Below are positions 1 through 5,610 of a DNA stretch of 7,836 bases, in pieces. Each line of letters begins with the position of its first letter. Positions within the stretch are counted from its first letter, which is position 1. The translations under genes were made by a program, and so were the position numbers. Below the pieces are notes generated by a model. The model was given only the letters and a program-made list of their open reading frames with translations. It was not told the origin of the DNA and ran no database searches. Source of the DNA: Bdellovibrionales bacterium (lineage in GTDB: Bacteria > Bdellovibrionota > Bacteriovoracia > Bacteriovoracales > Bacteriovoracaceae); assembly GCA_023250775.1 (NCBI GenBank), contig JAHFAA010000165.1, forward strand, positions 1 through 7,836. Direction: 5' to 3'.

Positions 1-42
1 ATTTCTCAGGCCAGTACGGGAGATGTTGTCTTGATTCCTCAT
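1..42 (-). CDS. Possible start of a downstream - strand gene (partial, unidentified)
   Basis: An ATG at 42-40 on the - strand overlaps the TGA stop of the rRNA methyltransferase gene (41-39) in a classic ATGA arrangement. It stays open for all 14 codons to the window edge, reading MRNQDNISRTGLRN. That arrangement is typical of a translationally coupled second gene. No Shine-Dalgarno sequence precedes it, and 14 codons are too few to recognise a family or to exclude chance. Competing + strand readings of the same bases also exist, so this is only a candidate. Confidence 0.22.
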   Translation of the reverse strand, partial: MRNQDNISRTGLRN

Positions 43-1241
43 GTAAGAGGTGCGTGCGTGGGAAGTGTGCTGGATTTTTCCCACACCACAAACACCACAT
101 CCAACCCACCATTTTGAAAGGGCCGTGTGAGCACAACGCGATAAGATTTTTGTTTCGCCAATTTTGAGGCCTTGGCCCAATCACTGCCCTCCGACCAATC
201 CTTCGGGATAATCACTCCCATCAATGAAGGTGAATAACGTTCGATGAGCGCCATCAAGAGTTGCAGGAGAGTGATCGGCCCCATACTGAGGCGAACGCCG
301 TAAGGTGGGTTGACAATCAACAGCTTCGAGTCCGCAGCAAAGGTCTTGCCTGCGGCAAACAAATCTTCGCTCGCCAAATCCAGCAGTCCTTGCTCAATCA
401 ACGGTGCCAAGTTATGGCGGGCGGCCTCCATCGCTCTCACATCCACATCGCGATAAACAAATTTGGCAAAATGAGACGAATCTCCTGCCTCGGGAATTTT
501 CACGGAAAGATTTTTCTTAAAAAACTGATAGGCAAAAGTTCGCGGCATAGGCGCATCCATCGCCCACGCTTCACTTAGGAAAACTCCGCTTCCTCCCATA
601 GGATCAATCAACGTCGGCCTGTCTTTGCGTTTGTACTGTTGCCACAAGAGGGCCAGGAGTGCCGCCGCTAAATTTTCGCGAATCGGCGCTTCCATCACGT
701 GACGTTCTACCTTGGACGATCGAAAATAGAGAGGTTCGCCGCTGACGTTTAAGCTCCACTGACAAGAATCATCGTAAAAATCCACATACAACTCAGGCGG
801 TGCAAGAGTGGAATCGCCCAGGGCCTGAAGTGCCTTGCTGGGCGGATAACCTTTAAAATAATCTTGCAGTCCTTTGACCATGGCCTCTTCAATGCGGCCG
901 CTGTGAATGAGGCGCGATTTTTTTGCCGTGACGTGCAGCTTGGGCATTCTGCCCAGAAGAAAAGGCGCCCATGCATAGTTCTGGGCCTTTTTGTAGAGCT
1001 TAGGAAAATCGCGGCAACGAAATTTTTCGAGCCGGAGCAAAATGCGAGTAGGGATGCGTAGCAGGTGATTCAAGGCCAACCCCACATCCAAAGGAAGTTC
1101 AACTTCCAGTCCGCCTTTACTTTGTTTTATGGAAGGGAGTTCACCACCTAAAATGCTCAAGCGCTGTCGCAGTTCTGCCTGAGCGACATCTTCAAAACCC
1201 AGCGGCACAACGATAAAAAAGAGAGAATGTTTTGTCTGCAT
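39..1241 (-). CDS. THUMP-domain 23S rRNA (guanine-N2) methyltransferase, RlmL/YpsC type
   Basis: This 400-residue protein is a class I SAM-dependent RNA methyltransferase. The N-terminus (FFIVVPLGFEDVAQAEL, from about residue 8) matches the ferredoxin-like start of RlmL proteins. Residues of about 45-165 correspond to the THUMP RNA-binding region. The Rossmann methyltransferase domain follows, with SAM-binding motif I DPMGGSG at 213-219, an acidic motif II in RDVDVRAMEAARHN (264-277) and catalytic motif IV NPPYGVRL (311-318). In known relatives the NPPY motif places a guanine N2 amino group for methylation; E. coli RlmL acts on G2445 of 23S rRNA. The length matches stand-alone YpsC-like proteins (about 380 residues), and the second methyltransferase (RlmK) fused to E. 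coli RlmL is absent. Motif I usually reads DPMCGSGT; here Cys and Thr are replaced by Gly and Val. The ATG has no Shine-Dalgarno site. Family is confident; the exact target base is inferred. Confidence 0.88.
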   Translation of the reverse strand: MQTKHSLFFIVVPLGFEDVAQAELRQRLSILGGELPSIKQSKGGLEVELPLDVGLALNHLLRIPTRILLRLEKFRCRDFPKLYKKAQNYAWAPFLLGRMPKLHVTAKKSRLIHSGRIEEAMVKGLQDYFKGYPPSKALQALGDSTLAPPELYVDFYDDSCQWSLNVSGEPLYFRSSKVERHVMEAPIRENLAAALLALLWQQYKRKDRPTLIDPMGGSGVFLSEAWAMDAPMPRTFAYQFFKKNLSVKIPEAGDSSHFAKFVYRDVDVRAMEAARHNLAPLIEQGLLDLASEDLFAAGKTFAADSKLLIVNPPYGVRLSMGPITLLQLLMALIERYSPSLMGVIIPKDWSEGSDWAKASKLAKQKSYRVVLTRPFQNGGLDVVFVVWEKSSTLPTHAPLT

Positions 1242-1260
1242 AGAGATATTGTAGTAGAAA
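1232..1260 (+). promoter_or_regulatory. Candidate sigma-70-type promoter for the RsmI-like gene
   Basis: TTGTCT (1232-1237, four of six matches to TTGACA) and TAGAAA (1255-1260, four of six to TATAAT) are separated by the optimal 17 nt. Transcription would start near 1267, giving a leader of about 14 nt that still contains the AGGAG ribosome-binding site. The -35 half lies inside the start of the divergent gene. It is a plausible match but not a strong one. Confidence 0.33.
1248..1253 (-). promoter_or_regulatory. Candidate -10 box (TACAAT) of the rRNA methyltransferase gene
   Basis: On the - strand TACAAT matches the sigma-70 -10 consensus TATAAT at five of six positions. It is followed by only six bases (ATCTCT) before the ATG at 1241. 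A transcript starting the usual 6-8 nt downstream would begin at or next to the start codon, which fits the absence of a Shine-Dalgarno site. No good -35 box sits at 16-18 nt; the nearest TTG-containing hexamer, TTGGAC, is 20 nt away. Confidence 0.35.
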
Positions 1261-1269
1261 ATTCATTCC

Positions 1270-1274
1270 AGGAG
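1270..1274 (+). promoter_or_regulatory. Shine-Dalgarno site AGGAG fixing the start of the RsmI-like gene at 1281
   Basis: AGGAG ends 6 nt before the ATG at 1281. The same frame is open from an earlier ATG at 1227, but that start has no ribosome-binding site, overlaps the divergent gene and adds 18 residues unlike the family. The conserved N-terminal strand (KLFLIPTPI) begins at residue 4 of the 1281 start, so 1281 is preferred. Confidence 0.7.
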
Positions 1275-1280
1275 TCCAAA

Positions 1281-2024
1281 ATGCACGGAAAATTATTTTT
1301 AATTCCGACCCCCATCGCCCCAGGGCAGATGCTGGAGAGTGCGGCGCAAGCGATGCTGCTGCAGGCCTGGCAAGAGCGCCCGGAGAATTCTCTTTTTTTG
1401 ATTGAAACACCTAAGGCCGGTCGGGCGCAATGGGCGCAGTTTGGACTGCCCCGAGAGGCGATTCCGCACCTGATTGCCTATAACGAGCAAACGCGCGAGC
1501 AGAGTCTCCCCGCGATTATTGAGGCCCTTTTACATGGGAAAAATGTTTACCTGATGACGGATGGCGGGCTGCCAGCGTTTATGGACCCAGGTGCCGAATT
1601 GGTTCAGGCCTGTCACGAGCGAAAAATTGCCGTGCGATCTTCGCCCTTTCCCAATAGTGTGTTGTTGGCGCTGGCGCTTTCGGGATTTCCTCACCAGCAG
1701 TTTCTTTTTGAAGGGGCCTTGCCCCGCGAAAGCGATGAACGTCTGCAAGCTCTGAAAGATTACTGGCGTCGTCCCTCAACCCTCGTGCTCCTCGATGCTC
1801 CCTACCGTCTGCCAAAACTTTTGCAGATGTTTTCCGAGCTAAGCGCTTCTACTGGTACCCATCGTAATCTCTTTTTAGGCCTGGATCTCCAGCATGACAA
1901 TGAGCGTCACTTGCTCTTTTCCTCTCACGATATTTCCAGTGTTCAAGCTGAACTCAATAATAAATATGAATTTATTTTAATCATTGCTCCGATTGGGTGG
2001 TCGAGTGGACACAAAAAGAGATAG
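1281..2024 (+). CDS. RsmI-like SAM-dependent methyltransferase (tetrapyrrole methylase fold), short divergent form
   Basis: This 247-residue protein resembles the 16S rRNA 2'-O-methyltransferase I family, and especially its short paralogues often annotated only as 'SAM-dependent methyltransferase'. The opening KLFLIPTPI (residues 4-12) matches the first strand of the fold. MTDGGLPAFMDPGAELV (92-108) aligns with the family's SEAGxPxxxDPGxxLV segment. SPFPNSVLLALALSGF (121-136), followed by QQFLFEGALP (139-148), aligns with the usual GPSSxLxALxxSG...FxFxGxLP. Canonical RsmI is about 280-290 residues and has an ETR/EDTR motif near residue 40; here the position reads IETPKAGRA. The usual GPS/GPN turn is replaced by PFPNS. 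The role may therefore be rRNA ribose methylation or another target; the substrate is not evident. It lies 85 nt upstream of the mevalonate operon on the same strand and could be read through into it, but nothing links its function to isoprenoids. Confidence 0.75.
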   Translation: MHGKLFLIPTPIAPGQMLESAAQAMLLQAWQERPENSLFLIETPKAGRAQWAQFGLPREAIPHLIAYNEQTREQSLPAIIEALLHGKNVYLMTDGGLPAFMDPGAELVQACHERKIAVRSSPFPNSVLLALALSGFPHQQFLFEGALPRESDERLQALKDYWRRPSTLVLLDAPYRLPKLLQMFSELSASTGTHRNLFLGLDLQHDNERHLLFSSHDISSVQAELNNKYEFILIIAPIGWSSGHKKR

Positions 2025-2109
2025 GAGCGGCGCATTATCCGCAAAAAGGCCATGACGTTTGAAACTCATTTGTGTTAGAAGCCATGGGCCGACAACTCTG
2101 GGAATGTAA
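2025..2109 (+). promoter_or_regulatory. 85-nt gap before the mevalonate operon; weak candidate promoter
   Basis: This is the longest non-coding stretch in the window and the natural place for the operon promoter. The best pairing I see is ATGACG (2052-2057, four of six to TTGACA), a 17-nt spacer, and TTAGAA (2075-2080, a poor -10 preceded by TGTG). A short GCGG/CCGC pairing (about 2028-2040) has a four-base stem and no following T-run, so it is not a terminator. An AT-rich patch in the preceding coding end (about 1955-1980) offers TTCAAG, 17 nt, TATGAA (1942-1970) as another possibility. Transcription could also enter by read-through. Confidence 0.22.
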
Positions 2110-3192
2110 ATGAATCAAGACTCACTGCCTAATGATGCCTTGAATAGCAGAAAATTTGAGCACTTACAAAGGGCCTTTGAGGCGCAAGTAGGTGAGGATT
2201 CCCGCCCCGCCTGGCACCTTGATTATGAGCCTCTTCTCGCAGCACACCCAGATATCAAAAAAGAAGTGGCGCATCCCTCAAACTCGAGCATTTTTTTAGG
2301 TAAAACTTTTCATTTTCCCTTCTGGATTTCCAGCATGACAGGGGGAGTTGGTCCAGCACGTCACATCAATCAAAATCTAGCACGAGTTGCGGCGGAATTT
2401 GGACTCGGAATGGGACTGGGTTCTTGCCGAGCTCTTCTCGAAAATGATCAATATTTTGAGGATTTTAATCTGCGTCCTATTTTGGGAACGGATCGATTAT
2501 TCCTCGCCAATATCGGGATTGCGCAAGTGGAGCAGCTCCTGGCGGCGCGACAGATCGATCGCATCCACAGTTTGGTGGAGCGACTTAAGGCAGATGGCCT
2601 TATTATTCACGTCAATCCGCTGCAAGAATTTTTTCAACCTGAAGGCGACCGACTCTTGCGCGCCCCGATCGAAGTGATTGAAGAATTTTTAGAAACGGCC
2701 CACTATCCTGTGGTGGTCAAAGAAGTCGGGCAGGGGATGGGACCTCGCAGTCTCCAGGCCTTGCTCAAACTGCCTCTCGCCGCCATTGATTTTGCCGGAC
2801 TGGGTGGAACAAATTTTACTAAATTAGAATTGAACCGCCGCGGTCATGCTCAGTATTCGCCCTATCGTGATTTTGCCAACGTTGGCCACACCGCCTTTGA
2901 GATGGTGGGGATGGTGAAGCAACTGGAACTTGAAATGAATTTGTCTGAAGCCAAGCAATATATTATTTCTGGCGGCATTCAGACCGTTTTGGATGGCCTG
3001 CCTTGCTTGGCGGCCCTGCCCAATCGTGCCGTGCTTGGAATGGCCAAATCCTTTTTGGCCCATGCCATGGGACGCTATGAAGAATTGCGCGATCATGTGC
3101 AAGCGGAAGTCGGCGCCTATCTCCTGGCAAGACAGTATTTGCGATACAGTGATCACCAGGCCGTCACTTCCACAAGTGGGAGGCCCCAGTGA
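2110..3192 (+). CDS. fni: Type 2 isopentenyl-diphosphate delta-isomerase (FMN-dependent)
   Basis: The enzyme interconverts IPP and DMAPP, the last step that supplies both isoprenoid building blocks, using reduced FMN in a cytosolic TIM barrel. The 360 residues contain the N-terminal RKFEHL (14-19), where most relatives have RKxxHI, and the FMN-site segment WISSMTGG (72-79). GLGSCRALL (102-110) follows; many relatives have GSQR here. HVNPLQE (167-173) carries the Gln/Glu pair used for substrate and Mg2+ binding, then QPEGD (176-180), VKEVGQGMG (203-211), GLGGTNFTKLE (230-240) and SGGIQ (287-291), the phosphate-binding end of the barrel. Its wording (SSMTGG, GSCR, HVNPLQE, QPEGDR) resembles the Bacteroidota form more than the Bacillus or archaeal forms. 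The ATG at 2110 has a modest GGGA site 6 nt upstream. It is the first gene of the operon, and its TGA overlaps the next gene's GTG. Family is confident; the Bacteroidota resemblance is from memory. Confidence 0.95.
   Translation: MNQDSLPNDALNSRKFEHLQRAFEAQVGEDSRPAWHLDYEPLLAAHPDIKKEVAHPSNSSIFLGKTFHFPFWISSMTGGVGPARHINQNLARVAAEFGLGMGLGSCRALLENDQYFEDFNLRPILGTDRLFLANIGIAQVEQLLAARQIDRIHSLVERLKADGLIIHVNPLQEFFQPEGDRLLRAPIEVIEEFLETAHYPVVVKEVGQGMGPRSLQALLKLPLAAIDFAGLGGTNFTKLELNRRGHAQYSPYRDFANVGHTAFEMVGMVKQLELEMNLSEAKQYIISGGIQTVLDGLPCLAALPNRAVLGMAKSFLAHAMGRYEELRDHVQAEVGAYLLARQYLRYSDHQAVTSTSGRPQ
3178..3183 (+). promoter_or_regulatory. Shine-Dalgarno site GGGAGG for the HMG-CoA reductase GTG start
   Basis: GGGAGG lies inside the last codons of the isomerase gene and ends 5 nt before the GTG at 3189. 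It is the strongest ribosome-binding site in the operon. It supports GTG as the true start and suggests that translation of the reductase combines coupling with independent initiation. Confidence 0.65.
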
Positions 3193-4523
3193 GTAAAGTT
3201 GAGGGATTTTCCAAGTGGAGCAAGCTGGAAAAAATTGAATTTTTGGCGCGCCATTTAGAGCAAAAAAATCTGCAGGCCCCCGGAAAATTCAGCCATTTAA
3301 TGCAAAGCTTTTGGCATTCAAACGGTGATGCTCAAAAAATCTTTGATGAGTTTTCTGAAAATACCATTACCAATTTTTATTTTCCTTACGGTGTCGTGCC
3401 TAACTTTTTATTAAACGGAAAATCCTATTGTGTTCCCATGGTGATCGAGGAAAGTTCTGTGGTTGCCGCTTGCTCAAAAAGTGCCAAGTATTGGAGTGAG
3501 CGAGGGGGCTTTCACGCCACCGTGGTTGACACTGAAAAGATTGGGCAAGTGCATTTCTACTGGGCCGGAAATCCACAAAAGCTAGAAGATTTTTTTAAAA
3601 CCAAGCGAGAAGAGTTACTGCAATTTGTAACTCCTTTAACCAGCAATATGCGCACCAGAGGAGGGGGCATCAATTCCCTTTCTTTGATCGACAAGACCAG
3701 TGAAGAACCAGGTCTGTATCAACTCTTCGTTTCTTTCGAAACATGCGATGCCATGGGTGCCAATTTTATTAATTCAATTTTGGAGGCCTTGTCACAGCGT
3801 TGGAAAGAAATGGTGATGGACGCTCCAGAATTTGTGGGCAGTGAAAAAGAACTGATGGTGATTATGTCCATCCTTTCAAATTACACTCCCAATTGTCGTG
3901 TGCATGTTCAGGTTCAGTGCCCGATCGGCCAGTTGGATGATGGTCACCTTGGAATGGCACCACAGGAATTCGCTTTTAAATTTAGTAAGGCGATTAAAAT
4001 TGCCGAGCTGGATGTTTACCGCGCTACGACTCATAACAAGGGTGTCTTCAACGGGATTGATGCCGTGGTGCTGGCAACCGGCAATGATTTTCGCGCGGTT
4101 GAGGCCTGTGGCCATGCCTACGCTGCTCAAAGTGGTCGTTATCGTTCTCTCACTCACTGTAGCATTTCAGATGACACGTTTACGTTCTGGCTTGATATAC
4201 CCATGGCCCTCGGAACGGTCGGGGGACTTACGGGATTGCATCCGCTGGCGCGTGTCTCGCTTGATCTCTTAAATCGCCCCAGCGCCAGTGAGTTAATGCA
4301 GGTTGCGGCCAGTGTAGGTTTAGCGCAAAATTTTGCGGCCCTGCGCTCTTTGACCACAACCGGAATTCAAAGAGGTCATATGCGCATGCATCTGATGAAC
4401 ATTTTGAATCATCTTGAGGCCAATGATGATGAACGACATTTGGCCAAAGAATATTTTGTCGATAAAGTAGTTTCCTTCAAATCAGTCAGAGACCTCTTAT
4501 CCTCAATCAGGAATTATCAATAA
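3189..4523 (+). CDS. mvaA: Class II hydroxymethylglutaryl-CoA reductase
   Basis: The enzyme reduces HMG-CoA to mevalonate with NAD(P)H; inside this operon it would serve as the committing step of isoprenoid synthesis. The length of 444 residues is close to class II enzymes (about 430), and there is no membrane region. The Pseudomonas mevalonii catalytic set can be placed by motif: Glu88 in EESSVVAA, Lys284 in HNKGVFNGIDAV, Asp300 in TGNDFRAVEA, and His397 in QRGHMRMH. The Lys-Asp and Asp-His spacings (16 and 97) match 267/283/381 of that enzyme (16 and 98). The dinucleotide site is CDAMGANFIN (186-195). A flexible C-terminal flap containing His397 is intact. The start is GTG, overlapping the isomerase stop by 4 nt. 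Some databases call this family 'degradative', but the neighbours argue for biosynthesis. NADH versus NADPH preference cannot be read safely. Confidence 0.95.
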   Translation: MSKVEGFSKWSKLEKIEFLARHLEQKNLQAPGKFSHLMQSFWHSNGDAQKIFDEFSENTITNFYFPYGVVPNFLLNGKSYCVPMVIEESSVVAACSKSAKYWSERGGFHATVVDTEKIGQVHFYWAGNPQKLEDFFKTKREELLQFVTPLTSNMRTRGGGINSLSLIDKTSEEPGLYQLFVSFETCDAMGANFINSILEALSQRWKEMVMDAPEFVGSEKELMVIMSILSNYTPNCRVHVQVQCPIGQLDDGHLGMAPQEFAFKFSKAIKIAELDVYRATTHNKGVFNGIDAVVLATGNDFRAVEACGHAYAAQSGRYRSLTHCSISDDTFTFWLDIPMALGTVGGLTGLHPLARVSLDLLNRPSASELMQVAASVGLAQNFAALRSLTTTGIQRGHMRMHLMNILNHLEANDDERHLAKEYFVDKVVSFKSVRDLLSSIRNYQ

Positions 4524-4533
4524 GGATCAACGC

Positions 4534-5610
4534 ATGGTAGTCCCGACAGTCGAAGCACAAAATTGCCAAGCTCAACTCGACAATATTTTGAAGCAGGACT
4601 TAGTGAAAAATTCTGGTCCTCGAGAAACAGCACAGAGCTATCACGGCCACGGAAAGTTGCTTCTTTCCGGTGAGTATTTTGTTTTGGACGGCGCCTTGGC
4701 CTTGACCGTGCCGGTGCGTTTTGGCCAAACCTTGTCTGTTGATTATCGCCCATCATTTGATCCTCTCCTGACCTGGAAAAGTTACGACGTCAACAAGCAG
4801 TGCTGGTTTGAGGCGCATTTTGAATTTTGGCGTTTCCGTTGTATTGACGAAAATCCTTCGAGCGAGGCCCTTCTCCTGCAGGAAATTTTCCAGCAGGTGA
4901 GAAGACAAAACCCGCATTTTTTGCGTGATGAAGTGGATGTCTTGGTCGAAACAAATTTAGAATTTCCTCGTCATTGGGGGCTGGGTTCAAGTTCCACGCT
5001 TATTTATAATATTGCCCAATGGGCCTATGTTTCTCCCTTCGAACTCTTATTCAATACTCTCGGTGGATCGGGGTATGACATTGCCTGTGCGCAATCAAAT
5101 GGCGCCATCTTATTTCAGAATAAGGCCAAAACTCCTTTCTGGGCGCCGGTGAATTTTGATCCTTCGTTCAAGGACCAATTGTTCTTACTTTATTTAGGCG
5201 AGAAAGTTTCCACCAAGGATGGGGTTCGGCATTTTAGAAATAAATATTATGATCAGGCCAAAATTTTACCGCTGGTGAGTGAGCTTACTCAGGCCATGAC
5301 GGCGGCCATGAGTTTGAAAGATTTTTCACAGGCCGTGCGCCATCACGAAGAAATTGTCGGCGCCGTGCTCGATATGCCCCCCATAAAAACCCGTTTGTTT
5401 GACGATTATTTTGGTGAAGTAAAATCTCTCGGGACCTGGGGCGGTGATTTTGCCCTTGTCACGGTACCTCCTATGGGAGGTTCTCAAGAAGAGGCCGTGA
5501 TGATGGCGCAACGTTATTTTAGACAACGAGGCCTCGGAGTCTTTATTCCCTATAGTGAAATGATTCTTTCTGAGCAAAAAATAGTGGGCGGTCATGGGCC
5601 TCTTCAATAG
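4534..5610 (+). CDS. GYDIA-family GHMP kinase, probable phosphomevalonate kinase
   Basis: This is a 358-residue GHMP-superfamily small-molecule kinase. Motif 1 is GKLLLSGEYFVLDG (40-53). The ATP loop is WGLGSSSTL (148-156), and the family signature GSGYDIACA (178-186) holds the probable catalytic Asp182. Motif 3 is LGTWGGDFALVT (299-310). The usual GAGGGG is degenerate here, but the GGD core recalls the GAGGGDCGI wording of phosphomevalonate kinases, and the GYDIA segment sits where those have SGxDVA. The operon has separate genes for mevalonate kinase and the decarboxylase but no classical phosphomevalonate kinase, so this gene is the natural candidate to make mevalonate 5-diphosphate. That assignment is inference; the family is named only for its motif. 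AAGGA (4522-4526) lies 7 nt before the ATG and overlaps the reductase stop. About 36 residues precede the conserved core; a GTG at 4603 (residue 24) is an alternative start with a closer AGGA. Confidence 0.85.
   Translation: MVVPTVEAQNCQAQLDNILKQDLVKNSGPRETAQSYHGHGKLLLSGEYFVLDGALALTVPVRFGQTLSVDYRPSFDPLLTWKSYDVNKQCWFEAHFEFWRFRCIDENPSSEALLLQEIFQQVRRQNPHFLRDEVDVLVETNLEFPRHWGLGSSSTLIYNIAQWAYVSPFELLFNTLGGSGYDIACAQSNGAILFQNKAKTPFWAPVNFDPSFKDQLFLLYLGEKVSTKDGVRHFRNKYYDQAKILPLVSELTQAMTAAMSLKDFSQAVRHHEEIVGAVLDMPPIKTRLFDDYFGEVKSLGTWGGDFALVTVPPMGGSQEEAVMMAQRYFRQRGLGVFIPYSEMILSEQKIVGGHGPLQ

Larger units (their letters stand above)
1242..1280. promoter_or_regulatory. 39-nt divergent intergenic region with overlapping candidate promoters
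   Basis: The start codons of the rRNA methyltransferase (-) and the RsmI-like gene (+) are separated by only 39 nt. On the - strand a TACAAT box (1253 to 1248) lies 6 nt upstream of the ATG. On the + strand TTGTCT (1232-1237) is followed after 17 nt by TAGAAA (1255-1260). The two candidate promoters share bases, so RNA polymerase probably could not occupy both at once. These are consensus matches by eye only. Confidence 0.35.

Noticed and set aside
1..117. + strand open frame from the left edge (starting ISQASTGDVVLIPHVRGA) running into the - strand methyltransferase gene
   Set aside because: Most of it lies antisense to the C-terminal coding end of a well-supported gene and it becomes low-complexity (Thr/Asn/Pro). 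Only the first 38 nt are free, too few to support a gene. A second frame ending at position 34 is equally unsupported.
1227..1280. Upstream ATG that would extend the RsmI-like protein by 18 residues
   Set aside because: It has no ribosome-binding site, overlaps the divergent gene and adds residues outside the conserved fold; the ATG at 1281 has AGGAG at ideal spacing.
2028..2040. GCGG/CCGC inverted repeat after the RsmI-like gene as a terminator
   Set aside because: The stem is only 4 bp with an 8-nt loop and is followed by an A-run rather than a T-run on the + strand.
2824..3156. 110-codon - strand open frame within the isomerase gene
   Set aside because: It is antisense to conserved isomerase sequence (SGGI region) and has no recognisable protein features.
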